Origin: Ammoniphilus oxalaticus
GTDB taxonomy: Bacteria; Bacillota; Bacilli; Aneurinibacillales; RAOX-1
Direction: 5' to 3'
Length of the DNA: 64,000 nucleotides
NCBI RefSeq assembly: GCF_003609605.1
Contig: NZ_MCHY01000006.1
Location: 496,001-560,000 of the forward strand
Below the pieces are notes generated by a model, which saw nothing but the letters and a program-made list of their open reading frames with translations, ran no database searches and was not told where the DNA came from. Of this stretch, positions 16,372 to 25,937 are shown piece by piece; within the stretch, counting starts at the first letter, position 1, and each line of letters opens with the position of its first letter. The translations under genes and the position numbers were made by a program.

Positions 16372-19300
16372 TGTATCCTGTAAAAATGAAGATCGGTGGA
16401 ATTCGAGATATATCCCCTGTAATAATCGATCTAGGGGATAAGGAAGATCTGGCGTTGTTCGGTGGAGTAAACGGCTCGGGAAAATCCACGATCTCTTTTG
16501 CGGCGGCTTATGCATTGGGTAGCGATCAGATCAGTGTAGATACGTTGCGCTCCAAAAGTCTGGATTTATTCCGGGAAATCTGGCAAGCGCATGTCGAAAT
16601 TATCTTTCATAATCCCCAGGGACCTGATGCGATTGATGCGCCTGAATGGGTATCGCTTGGGGTCGAAATCACTCAGAAGCCAAATCAGCAAGCATTTAGC
16701 AAGTTTTTTTCCAAGCATGGTGACGCGATCGATGAATTAAGTCTGTTTCGTCAGTTTAAGACTCGCGTAGAGACGAGAGAAGAATTTGAATTGAAATATG
16801 GTGTTTCACCGGACAAGTTTTTTATGTTTTGGTACCAAAATAGTATTACTCGATTCGCCACGATGAAGGACCGTGAACGATTTGAGTATGTTGCTGAGAT
16901 GTACGGTCTAAAAGATACACAGGAAAGATGGGAAAGAGCTAAGTTTGAACGAAAAATTGCTCAGGAAGACTTTGACCGAGCAAAGATTAATTTGGAAAGG
17001 GAAAGACAGAGAATTGTTCTTGCCCAGAAAAGCTACAAGATGTGGGAGAGTCGGAACAAGCTTAGAAAAGAAGGTGTCGAATTAAAAAGAAGTTACCTGG
17101 AAGAGAAAAAGCGGTTATTAAGCTATCATTTGGATCGGCTAGAGCAGAGACTGGCTTCATTAAACCATACACGGATAAAAGAGGAGAGGGAAGTTCAACA
17201 AAGAGAGGAAACAATTGAGGAATTAACAGAGGCATATAATTGGGAGGTAGACAGGCAAAAAAAGTTGCAAGAAGAAAAACGCATAGAAATAGCAGATCGG
17301 GATCAAGCCAATCAGCTATTGGAGCAGCTACGTCAGGAACGGGAAGAGCTAGAGAAGGTAACAAAAGAAATCGAAGAGAAGTATCGCTATGTGCGATCCG
17401 CAGAAATACTAAACAAGCTCAATGTAGAACTGGAACAAGAATTACAAGATTTAAGCCGCGTTATATTGGAAATGGAAGACCGAGTTAACACAGTAGATAG
17501 GTATATGTCTACCAGTCAGCGTGATAACGGAAAATGGGAAAATGTATTGAGAGAGCTCCAGGATAAAATTGATGAGTGGACAACATTTCTTCAAAATTCT
17601 CAATACGATGAATTGAAAAGGCGGGCATACGAGGTTAAAGAAGAGTACGCTAATATCTGCTTAGAATTGAAGGACCTTTTAGATAATATGCAAACTTGGA
17701 GCATGGAACAACTCGAGTTGAAACGGAGCAGAGTTGTCAAAATTCCATTGCAAGTGAAAAGTATAGGCCATTTTAAGAACGAGGGATTCAAGGCGTTCGC
17801 CTTTGGCGAACTTTTTGAAATTCTAGCCAATCAAGATTACGCGCGGGTGGAATCTTTGCTATCGGGAATAAAACATTCCGTATTCGTTTGCGGCCCTATA
17901 AATGAGTCGGTAACCCCGCTATTACATGTTTCTCTTCAAGAAGGATTAACAAGAAAAAAAGCACAAGGGTTATTTCGAAAAAAGTTACCAGGTAAGCCTC
18001 TTAATCAATTCTTGGAATGGAATAAGGTAACGTATGATTTGTTAACGACGGGAGAACGAGAAAGTTTGTCCAGTTGGGTAGAGCAAATTCATGTGATAAC
18101 CCGAGAGATGGAGCCCATTTACGTGGACCGCGGAGAAAGTTATTTACTTGATGGGCAGTTGCATGGACCATTGGGACAATCGGGAGCTTTTGCCGAAGGT
18201 TTTGCAATTGGGAGAAGGGCGTGGCAGAAGCGTTTCTCTTTACTCAAGAGTCGTTTAGTTGAGGGTGGGTTTCAAAAGAGTTTATTAACAGAGAAGGAAA
18301 AAGGTTTGGAGCTTCAATGGTACGCATCTTGGGATGAATTAAAGCTTTATGAAGAAAGGGTGAACCAACTTCCTATTATTGAAAAAGAAAGAGAGATGGC
18401 AAGACAAACGCTAGATGATCTAGATCAGAAGTTGAAACATTGGGGTGACCAAAAGAGTGAGCTTTCTGTTGAAACGAGACGTGTTTTAGAAAAACGTAAA
18501 GAAAAGGAGCTTCAGATTGACAAGGTTCTTGAAGAGTTGGAGATCCATCGTCAATTTGGAGAAATGTCTGTTAAGTTGGACCGTTTGCGGGAAGTGCGCA
18601 GCGCAATCGAGGAAAAAGGCCATGAACGAGATCAAATGAGTTATCAAATAAATGAATTCGATCGTTCCATCGAACAATGCTCTACAAAAATGACTCTAGC
18701 CCGTGAAAAAAAGTTGTCCCTAAATAATGAGATTGTTCATTTAAACAGCGCGTTGCAAAAAATCGAAGATGAACATGATGATCTTCAAAGAGAAATTAAT
18801 GGGATGAGGGAAGAAGAGAAGCAGCTTGAACAGGAGGAAGCTGAATTTAACGAAATGTATTCGGAGTTGATTCAGCCACTTCCTCCATATGAACCCCTTG
18901 CTTTCGATTCGATCAGTGAAGCGCGTCTAAGAAATTGGGCGGACGATAGTCGTAGAAAGTTGGATGAGGCGTTGTCGATGAGCGTGGATGAATTTGCGGA
19001 AGAAAAATATTTTTCGATACGCGATAGTTTTCAAAAATCTCAACATGAAACAACAGTGTCTGAGACGTTATTTCAACGATTGCTTGTAGAAGAGGAGGAG
19101 TTGCGCAATCATTTCCGAAAGACCGTGCATGATCGTTATCAAAGAATTAATCTACATTTTAGCGATTATATTAATCGGATTGGATTCCGCGGAAGGATTG
19201 AGCAGATCGAACCGGATGAAGTAGATCCCCGACGTCAACATTATGAGTGGAGACTTTATATCGCTACGAAGGCAGGCCATGATTTGGAATATTTACGTCC

Positions 19301-19685
19301 TACCGAGAGCATTAGGCAAAAAATTTCGAGTGCTCCATCCGGTGGAGAAATGGCCGTTATCTCTCTTGTGTTTGCTTTAGCATTGTTGACTGATATTGAA
19401 AAGAGGCCGCCGTTCTATCTGTTAGACGAATTTGACAGCGCGCTTGATGAATGGAGAAAAGGTCTAGTTATAGATATGTACCAGGAAGTGCTGCAACGGA
19501 AGTTGATCATTATTTCTCCAAAATCACACTCGTCTGATTACTTGGAGAGATTTGGCATCTTTTACGCGATCGTTTCCGATCAAAAAGAGAACACGAAGCC
19601 AATCAGTCGTGTTCTCCGTCTTGAAAGGCAAAAGTATCAAGCGTTATCCGCTGTCTTTGAAAAAAAGAGCGCAGCGCTGACTTAA
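16371..19685 (+). CDS. jetC: Wadjet JetC-like SMC ATPase
   Basis: 1104-aa SMC/MukB-like ATPase. Walker A GGVNGSGKST is at residues 31-40, the ABC signature SAPSGGEM at 987-994, and Walker B FYLLDEFDSALDE around 1015-1027. Between the heads are long Glu/Lys/Arg-rich coiled coils (about 190-430 and 650-900) around a globular hinge-like part near 460-640. In Wadjet this motor extrudes DNA loops on circular plasmids and delivers them for cleavage. It is coupled to jetB, and its stop TAA (19683-19685) shares bases with the stop of the convergent jetD. Confidence 0.9.
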   Translation: MYPVKMKIGGIRDISPVIIDLGDKEDLALFGGVNGSGKSTISFAAAYALGSDQISVDTLRSKSLDLFREIWQAHVEIIFHNPQGPDAIDAPEWVSLGVEITQKPNQQAFSKFFSKHGDAIDELSLFRQFKTRVETREEFELKYGVSPDKFFMFWYQNSITRFATMKDRERFEYVAEMYGLKDTQERWERAKFERKIAQEDFDRAKINLERERQRIVLAQKSYKMWESRNKLRKEGVELKRSYLEEKKRLLSYHLDRLEQRLASLNHTRIKEEREVQQREETIEELTEAYNWEVDRQKKLQEEKRIEIADRDQANQLLEQLRQEREELEKVTKEIEEKYRYVRSAEILNKLNVELEQELQDLSRVILEMEDRVNTVDRYMSTSQRDNGKWENVLRELQDKIDEWTTFLQNSQYDELKRRAYEVKEEYANICLELKDLLDNMQTWSMEQLELKRSRVVKIPLQVKSIGHFKNEGFKAFAFGELFEILANQDYARVESLLSGIKHSVFVCGPINESVTPLLHVSLQEGLTRKKAQGLFRKKLPGKPLNQFLEWNKVTYDLLTTGERESLSSWVEQIHVITREMEPIYVDRGESYLLDGQLHGPLGQSGAFAEGFAIGRRAWQKRFSLLKSRLVEGGFQKSLLTEKEKGLELQWYASWDELKLYEERVNQLPIIEKEREMARQTLDDLDQKLKHWGDQKSELSVETRRVLEKRKEKELQIDKVLEELEIHRQFGEMSVKLDRLREVRSAIEEKGHERDQMSYQINEFDRSIEQCSTKMTLAREKKLSLNNEIVHLNSALQKIEDEHDDLQREINGMREEEKQLEQEEAEFNEMYSELIQPLPPYEPLAFDSISEARLRNWADDSRRKLDEALSMSVDEFAEEKYFSIRDSFQKSQHETTVSETLFQRLLVEEEELRNHFRKTVHDRYQRINLHFSDYINRIGFRGRIEQIEPDEVDPRRQHYEWRLYIATKAGHDLEYLRPTESIRQKISSAPSGGEMAVISLVFALALLTDIEKRPPFYLLDEFDSALDEWRKGLVIDMYQEVLQRKLIIISPKSHSSDYLERFGIFYAIVSDQKENTKPISRVLRLERQKYQALSAVFEKKSAALT

Positions 19686-20971
19686 CAAAATAATAGATCC
19701 CAATCCTTTGGGTTTCCGAGTATTTGTTCTTGTTCGATAAAATTGCGTTGCTTTTTCCTTTGCTCAATATCTTCCGCTAGTTCATGAAAGGTTCCTACAT
19801 GCGTAGGGGCCTTTTCATTTGTAGTTAGAACAAAACGTGGTTTATTGCTCGTGATTTGCATAATCTGGTCGGCGATATCCAAGCCAGATGGGTCGTAATC
19901 AACCCAACCATATATGGGTTTGTCATCGATACTCAATTGTGAAATTAGTTTTTTATGGGGGATTTTAAGATTCCCATCCGTACAAATGACGATACCATTC
20001 TTGTGTTGAATCCATCCCGTTAATGCCATTTTGACCAATGGTGAACGATTTTCTGTAATAATCAGAAAGGAGGCGGGGGAGTTCCATTCGATCACAGACT
20101 TTAATTGCAGATGTGTAATACATCCTAGTGGATGGGCATCGTGAAGGCGTTGATTCTGATAAAGAATTCCTGAATAATATATAGGTATGATTTGACCTAG
20201 TGAAATGAATCCAATCTCCTCGAGTGAGAACCGGCTTCTTTTTTCTAGTTGTTCCAAAAGCCATTCTTTTTGAGAGTCATAGACTTTCGAACCCCCTATT
20301 CTGGCAAACCCCTTAGAACCGATCTCTTTCCAATCAAAAATAGTTTGGCCACCGAGATGTAATTTCAACAAATGAATAAGAAATTGAAAGAATAACCGTT
20401 CTTTTGCTCGCTTGCCTTCCCGGACCTGTTTTAGTAATTCCTGTTGATCCAGTGCTATATTTATAAGATCGTCATAAACAGGCGATAGTCCTACCTGCAA
20501 CTTTAATTCTTCTAAATCTTTCAACCATTGATCATTCCAACGGGCAAGCTCTTCCTGTTCAGCTTGATGATAACGAACCAACCATTTTAGTCCTTCCGGA
20601 CCGATCGTAATGAATTTAGATAATAGAAGATGTCCGTCTGATTCATATGTAAGCCATTCTGCAAAAAAATGAGTTTCAATTCCTCTCTTAAGCAGTTGTT
20701 CGTTTAGCGGTACTTTACTTTCTAGATAAAGTGGTTTTTTTACCGATTTCCATCTCTTCAAGACCTGAGAAATGGTTTGCATTTCTTGGGGAGACAGCGT
20801 GGAACCAATTGATAAAGGCTTAATCCTTAAAGATGCCTTACGACGGATTGAGCGGGAGAGCTCTTGGTAAACATCGTAATAAATAAAGCCATCTTTCTCA
20901 TAGGGTTCGTCGTAATCTTGATTAGAATTTAACAGGTGATTAGGTGGGAATGTATAAGATTGTTTTGACAT
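19682..20971 (-). CDS. jetD: Wadjet JetD-like Toprim nuclease
   Basis: 429-aa protein with a C-terminal Toprim domain. The catalytic Glu is in FLIITENR (E307), and the DxD motif is WVDYDPSGLDIA (D358, D360). The N-terminal part is winged-helix-like. JetD is the topoisomerase VI-like subunit that cuts plasmid DNA in Wadjet. ATG 20971 is five bases after AAGGAGGC; the longer frame to 21001 lacks such a site. The gene faces jetABC, and the TTAA at 19682-19685 holds both stop codons, so jetD needs its own promoter upstream of 20971. Confidence 0.85.
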   Translation of the reverse strand: MSKQSYTFPPNHLLNSNQDYDEPYEKDGFIYYDVYQELSRSIRRKASLRIKPLSIGSTLSPQEMQTISQVLKRWKSVKKPLYLESKVPLNEQLLKRGIETHFFAEWLTYESDGHLLLSKFITIGPEGLKWLVRYHQAEQEELARWNDQWLKDLEELKLQVGLSPVYDDLINIALDQQELLKQVREGKRAKERLFFQFLIHLLKLHLGGQTIFDWKEIGSKGFARIGGSKVYDSQKEWLLEQLEKRSRFSLEEIGFISLGQIIPIYYSGILYQNQRLHDAHPLGCITHLQLKSVIEWNSPASFLIITENRSPLVKMALTGWIQHKNGIVICTDGNLKIPHKKLISQLSIDDKPIYGWVDYDPSGLDIADQIMQITSNKPRFVLTTNEKAPTHVGTFHELAEDIEQRKKQRNFIEQEQILGNPKDWDLLFC

Positions 20972-21043
20972 AGGCTGCCTCCTTACAGATTTAAAGATCA
21001 AGTGCTTCTTGATAATACCACTTTACTACGTATGTTTGTATAT

Positions 21044-21235
21044 CTATTTTAACCATGAACTTTGTCGTATCTTGTAAAACAATTCTTGACAACGCCTATA
21101 TATAGCGATAGAGTAATCTGGAATGTGTATATTTTGTATGTGTTGGTTTTTTGAGATCTTTCGAGTTGAGGCAAGTTTAAAAAGCTCCTGCTTCATTTCG
21201 GCGCAAAAGGCGTCGCTGAAGGGTACAGATACCAA
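21044..21235 (-). other. possible gene fragment upstream of jetD
   Basis: An open stretch with protein-like composition (PFSDAFCAEMKQELFKLAS then a basic helix ending SSWLK). It has no ribosome binding site before its TTG and no start codon further up before a stop. It may be a decayed C terminus. No family recognised. Confidence 0.25.
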
Positions 21236-21340
21236 TTCTGAGTATGCATATGGGATAAATAAAGTTTGGTTATTGACAGTGATCGTTTCTTACTGTAAAT
21301 TGGTAACTAACATCACTAATCAAAATAAATTGAATACGAA

Positions 21341-21511
21341 TGAATAGGTGCTTTAAGGAATCGCCTTAAAGCTTAAAAGGGAAGTCGGCGCAAATCCGAC
21401 GCGGTCCCGCCACTGTAATAAGGGAGTCTTTATCATAAAATGCCACTGATCGATTGGATTGGGAAGGCGGATGGGGATGACGATCTTTAAGCCAGGAGAC
21501 CTGCCTATTTC
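21341..21511 (+). promoter_or_regulatory. cobalamin (B12) riboswitch upstream of metE
   Basis: The conserved blocks are all present in order: AAAAGGGAA at 21374-21382, GACGCGGTCCCGCCACTG (the B12-box region) at 21398-21415, and AAGCCAGGAGACCTGCC at 21489-21505. P1 pairs AATAGG 21343-21348 with CCTATT 21504-21509. With the following terminator this is an off-switch. When cobalamin is present, the B12-independent enzyme MetE is not made, presumably because a MetH exists elsewhere. Confidence 0.95.
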
Positions 21512-21600
21512 ATGAACACATGATGACCTACGGGAGATAGGGAGGTGTTAATGTTAACAGTCGCGCACGACGTTTTGTTGTGATTCACATAAAGAACTGA

Positions 21601-21642
21601 GGCATTTCTAACTTCTTCTTACACGTTAGAAATGCCTTTTTT
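21601..21642 (+). terminator. riboswitch-controlled terminator before metE
   Basis: GGCATTTCTAAC/GTTAGAAATGCC, a 12-bp perfect stem with a 12-base loop and six T, located between the B12 aptamer and the metE ribosome binding site. Confidence 0.92.
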
Positions 21643-21676
21643 ATTGTTTGCAATAAACATACTTAGGAGGTAGGAG

Positions 21677-23974
21677 ATGTCAGTATTAAGCAGTAACTTA
21701 GGCTATCCGCGCATTGGTGAAGACCGCGAATGGAAGCGAGCGCTAGAGTCATTTTGGGCTGGGGAGTTAACAGAGGAACAATTCGAATTTGAAATGAAAC
21801 AGTTGCGGTTACGTCATATTCAAAAACAAAAAGAGAAGCAGGTTAATCTGATCCCTGTCGGCGATTTTACGTATTATGATCAGGTGTTGGATCTCGCTGT
21901 CATGTTTGGATTAGTGCCAGAACGATTTAACTATGAAGGTGGTCCTGTTTCGCTGGAAACGTACTATGCGATGGCCCGAGGCAATCAAGATGCGGTTGCC
22001 TGCGAGATGACGAAATGGTTTAACACAAACTATCATTACATTGTTCCTGAATACAAGTCGGGTAACTTGAATTTAACAGAAAATAAACCGCTGAAAGCCT
22101 ATCGAGAGGCAAGGGATGAGCTCGGTGTGAGAGGCAAGCCAGTTTTGATCGGTCCGTATACGTTTTTGAAACTATCAAAAGGCTACGAGTCCCATCAAAT
22201 TCCCGAGTTTATTTTGCAATTGCTCCCGCTGTATACGCAAATTTTGGTTGAGTTGGAACAAGAGGGAGTCGAGTGGGTTCAATTGGATGAACCGATCTTG
22301 GTTACATCGATCACAGAAGAAGAGATGAAAACCGTTGCTTATATCTACGAACAATTACATGAAGCCGCTCCGAAACTGAAGAAGTTGCTCCAAACGTACT
22401 TTGATTCCGTTTCCCATTACGAGCAATTGGTTGAGCTTCCTGTACAAGGAATTGGCTTAGATTTTGTCCACGGCAAAGAACAAAATACACAGGCGATCGA
22501 AACGCATGGCTTTCCAGAAGACAAGGTACTCGGCGTCGGCTTGATCAATGGACGTAATATTTGGAAGTCCAACTTATCTGAGAAGTTAGCCTTTGTTGAG
22601 TCAATTGCTAAGCATGTATCTGTGGAACAGATGATTATTCAACCTTCAAGTAGTTTGCTCCATGTACCTGTTACCGTTACGAATGAAGACAAGCTTGATT
22701 CGACCTTAAAACAAGCGCTATCTTTTGCCGATGAGAAACTAGATGAGTTAAAACTTTTAGTGGATGGGATCCGTCTTGGGAAAGAAGCAATTCGAGCGCA
22801 ACTAGAAGAGGCGGAATCGATCTTAGAAACGATTGCGCAAGCTCCGTTTAGAAATCGGGTGGCTGTTCATGAGGCGGTCAAGAGCTTAGACGAAAAGTCG
22901 TCTAAGCGTCAACATCCTTTTTCCGAGCGTCGTGTGGCCCAACAAGAGCGTTGGAACCTACCGTCACTTCCGATCACGACCATCGGCAGTTTTCCACAAA
23001 CGGCTGAGGTCAGACAAGCGAGACAGAAATGGCGAAAGGGAGAATCGACGACAGAACAATATGAGCAGTTTATTCAAAACGAGATTAAAAAATGGATTGA
23101 GATTCAAGAGGAGATTGGCATTGACGTGCTCGTTCATGGGGAGTTCGAACGGACGGACATGGTTGAATTCTTCGGTGAAAAGTTAGGCGGATTCGCCTTT
23201 ACTTCCAAGGCGTGGGTCCAATCGTACGGATCGCGGTGTGTGCGACCACCTGTTATTTATGGGGATGTCGAGTTTATTGAGCCAATGACAGTCAAAGAAA
23301 GCGTCTATGCGCAATCATTAACAGATAAGCCTGTAAAAGGGATGCTAACAGGGCCAACGACGATTTTAAACTGGTCGTTTGTCCGTGATGATCTCCCGCG
23401 CAGCCAAGTCGCTTTTCAAATTGCGTTAGCATTGCGTAAAGAAGTGGAAGCTTTGGAGTCCAACGGAATTCAGATGATCCAAGTAGACGAGCCAGCCTTA
23501 CGGGAAGGTCTGCCGTTAAAGCGATCGGAATGGGATGAATATTTGGAATGGGCGGTACAAGCCTTCCGTATCTCGACAGCATCGGCGCAAGATCAAACAC
23601 AAATTCATACGCACATGTGCTATAGCGAATTCAAGGATATTATCGATTCGATCAAAGCGTTGGATGCGGATGTAATTTCTATTGAAACGTCGCGCAGTCA
23701 CGGAGAATTGATCTCTTCTTTTGAAGAGCACACATATGATCAAGGCATTGGACTCGGAGTATACGATATCCATAGTCCGCGCGTGCCTCGTGTGGAAGAG
23801 ATGACAAAGATGATTGACCGCGCTCTACGCGTGTTAGATCCTGCATTATTTTGGGTAAATCCAGACTGCGGATTAAAGACGCGCGGTATTGAAGAAACCG
23901 TTGTTTCTTTAAAAAATATGGTCGAAGCGACGGATGTTGCGCGAAACAAATTAGCTTCTGAAGTAACTTCATAA
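21677..23974 (+). CDS. metE: cobalamin-independent methionine synthase
   Basis: 5-methyltetrahydropteroyltriglutamate-homocysteine methyltransferase, 765 aa, full length. The N-terminal half starts SNLGYPRIGEDREWKRALE. The catalytic C-terminal half carries TTIGSFPQT, GMLTGPTTILNWSF, the IQVDEPALREGLP block and the zinc ligands in THMCYSEF and NPDCGLKTR. It transfers the methyl group to homocysteine in the last step of methionine synthesis. AGGAGG precedes the ATG. Expression is placed under the B12 riboswitch just upstream. Confidence 0.97.
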   Translation: MSVLSSNLGYPRIGEDREWKRALESFWAGELTEEQFEFEMKQLRLRHIQKQKEKQVNLIPVGDFTYYDQVLDLAVMFGLVPERFNYEGGPVSLETYYAMARGNQDAVACEMTKWFNTNYHYIVPEYKSGNLNLTENKPLKAYREARDELGVRGKPVLIGPYTFLKLSKGYESHQIPEFILQLLPLYTQILVELEQEGVEWVQLDEPILVTSITEEEMKTVAYIYEQLHEAAPKLKKLLQTYFDSVSHYEQLVELPVQGIGLDFVHGKEQNTQAIETHGFPEDKVLGVGLINGRNIWKSNLSEKLAFVESIAKHVSVEQMIIQPSSSLLHVPVTVTNEDKLDSTLKQALSFADEKLDELKLLVDGIRLGKEAIRAQLEEAESILETIAQAPFRNRVAVHEAVKSLDEKSSKRQHPFSERRVAQQERWNLPSLPITTIGSFPQTAEVRQARQKWRKGESTTEQYEQFIQNEIKKWIEIQEEIGIDVLVHGEFERTDMVEFFGEKLGGFAFTSKAWVQSYGSRCVRPPVIYGDVEFIEPMTVKESVYAQSLTDKPVKGMLTGPTTILNWSFVRDDLPRSQVAFQIALALRKEVEALESNGIQMIQVDEPALREGLPLKRSEWDEYLEWAVQAFRISTASAQDQTQIHTHMCYSEFKDIIDSIKALDADVISIETSRSHGELISSFEEHTYDQGIGLGVYDIHSPRVPRVEEMTKMIDRALRVLDPALFWVNPDCGLKTRGIEETVVSLKNMVEATDVARNKLASEVTS

Positions 23975-23992
23975 AGTTGTCTGTTGTAGGTA

Positions 23993-24034
23993 AGCAGGTA
24001 AGAAAACCGGAATGTTTTCTTACCTGCTTTTTAT
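23993..24034 (+). terminator. metE terminator
   Basis: AGCAGGTAAGAAAAC/GTTTTCTTACCTGCT long stem followed by T-rich sequence. Confidence 0.92.
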
Positions 24035-24175
24035 TTTATCTCTACATCAGATTTAAATGGATAACGTTACGCGTATTTTTTTAACATAGACCTGAAATGA
24101 ATAAAACTCAATGATTGGAGATAAGTCAAATTATACTCACATTTTGTGCGGAATCGATCAGCGGAAGGAGAATAA

Positions 24176-24486
24176 ATGAATTTTCTACAAGCTTTTCATT
24201 GGGAGATATTTATTGCGCTGGAGGTCGTCTCATGGCTTTTTCTCCTTATATTTGGAATTCTGCGTTATTAGAGTGACCAAGGCCGCTTAAACGTCTGTTT
24301 TATCGGCTTGTTTATGATCACGGTCATCTTGGAAGCGCTTTTGGGATTGATGGTTTATATTGAAAACTGGCGAATTCTCAAATTACCAATTTATTTTGGA
24401 TTATGGGCATTAGCAGCCTAAACGAAATGGTTGGGTTTTTGAAAGACTTTTCATGGATCGAGAGCGATCATGCGGTCAATTCGTAG
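24176..24486 (+). pseudogene. broken small membrane protein gene
   Basis: Begins MNFLQAFHWEIFIALEVVSW with AAGGAG before the ATG, then stops at TAG 24269-24271. The same frame continues with DQGRLNVCFIGLFMITVILE and further hydrophobic sequence. A frame change near 24400 then gives IMGISSLNEMVGFLKDF, ending at TAG 24484. The layout fits a four-helix Bacillaceae membrane protein of about 100 aa inactivated by one nonsense and one frameshift mutation. A terminator follows directly, marking the original 3' end. Confidence 0.7.
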
Positions 24487-24505
24487 TTGTGTTCCACGGT
24501 AAAAA

Positions 24506-24534
24506 CCTGAAACGAGGTTGTTTCAGGCTTTTTT
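24506..24534 (+). terminator. terminator after the broken membrane gene
   Basis: CCTGAAAC/GTTTCAGG stem, loop GAGGTT, then a T run. Confidence 0.88.
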
Positions 24535-24636
24535 ATTGTTTCGCGTCTAAAACAGTTGAGTATAAATAAAAGTTAGTATACAATTCGCTTATACTATAAA
24601 TAAACTTTTGTTAGAAAAGGTGGGTCGGGAGGGGGA

Positions 24637-25905
24637 ATGAAAATGCCAATACGGGTAGCGATCATCGGCGCGGGAGATCGCGGGAATACGTACAGTCGAT
24701 ATGCGCTTCAGGAACCTGCTGAGATGAAAGTGGTTGCTGTTGCTGAGCCAAACGCAGAGCGACGAGCGCAATTTGCGCAAACATATGGCCTGACAAACGA
24801 TTCAATTTATGATGATTGGGAAGATCTTTTAAATAGACCTAAGTTTTGTGACGCGGTGATTGTGACTACGCAAGATCGCATGCATTTCGCCCCAACGATG
24901 AAAGCCTTGCGGAGTGGCTACGCGACGCTCGTCGAAAAACCGCTAAGTCCAAGCCTCGACGAATGTAATCAGATGATTGATTTAGCGTTGGAAACAGACC
25001 AACTGTTTATGCTTGGCTATGTTTTACGCTTTACTCCTTTTTTTCAAAAGATTAAAAAGTTACTTGATCAAAAAGCGATTGGGGTAGTCCGCCACATTTC
25101 ATTGGATGTCAACGTCGCTTATTGGCACTATGCCCATAGCTTTGCGCGAGGGAATTGGAATCGCAGCGAACAATCGAGCCCGATGATCTTAGCAAAATGT
25201 TGTCACGATTTCGATATTTTGCTTTATTTATTGAACGAGCGATGCGCGCAACTAACCTCGTTTGGCAGTCTCGCGCATTTCAAAGCGGATCGGGCTCCGA
25301 TCGGTTCGAGCGACCGTTGTTTGGATGGATGCGAAGTGGAACAGAGTTGTCCATTTTCAGCAAAAAGACTATATTTGGGCGAGTATACCGGGTGGCCTGT
25401 CTCAACGATCAGTCAAGATCTGTCACTTGGCGGTAGAAGAGAGGCGATAGAGATGGGACCTTATGGAAGGTGTGTTTATCGTTGTGATAACGATGTCGTT
25501 GACAACCAGTCCGTCTTATTCCAGTTTGAAAATGGGGCGACCGCGACGTTAACGATGAGCGCTTTTACGGAAAAATTAACACGCCAAATTCGAATCTTGG
25601 GGACGGAAGGGGAAATATCGGGTGTGATGGAACAGCAGTCGATTCAGCTTACCCGATTTGGGCAATCGACAGAAACGATCCAATTGAAGTCATCTTCGTT
25701 TGGGAAACATGCCGGGGGTGACTATGGGTTAATTCGTTCTTTCACGCAAAGCGTTCGAGAAAATAGGAAGGTAGATCTACGTAGCTTGGAAATTATCCGA
25801 TCAAGTCATCAACTAGCCGCGTTCGCTGAACAATCAAGATTAACAGGGAAGACGATTGAAGTTCGTTCGCAATCGGCCCAGGGAACGTTGGCATCGTCTT
25901 ACTAG
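24637..25905 (+). CDS. Gfo/Idh/MocA family oxidoreductase
   Basis: 422 aa with an N-terminal Rossmann fold (VAIIGAGDRGNTYSRYAL, residues about 6-23) and the EKPLSPSLDECNQMIDLA block. The family oxidises sugars, inositols or similar polyols with NAD(P). A cysteine-bearing insert DGCEVEQSCPFSAKRLYLG is typical of one carbohydrate-related subgroup. GGGAGGGGG precedes the ATG. It heads a cluster with a sugar-binding lipoprotein and two permeases, so it probably acts on the imported compound. The substrate cannot be read from sequence. Confidence 0.88.
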   Translation: MKMPIRVAIIGAGDRGNTYSRYALQEPAEMKVVAVAEPNAERRAQFAQTYGLTNDSIYDDWEDLLNRPKFCDAVIVTTQDRMHFAPTMKALRSGYATLVEKPLSPSLDECNQMIDLALETDQLFMLGYVLRFTPFFQKIKKLLDQKAIGVVRHISLDVNVAYWHYAHSFARGNWNRSEQSSPMILAKCCHDFDILLYLLNERCAQLTSFGSLAHFKADRAPIGSSDRCLDGCEVEQSCPFSAKRLYLGEYTGWPVSTISQDLSLGGRREAIEMGPYGRCVYRCDNDVVDNQSVLFQFENGATATLTMSAFTEKLTRQIRILGTEGEISGVMEQQSIQLTRFGQSTETIQLKSSSFGKHAGGDYGLIRSFTQSVRENRKVDLRSLEIIRSSHQLAAFAEQSRLTGKTIEVRSQSAQGTLASSY

Positions 25906-25937
25906 CATTTTCAAAAAACAGAATGGAGAGAAAGTTT

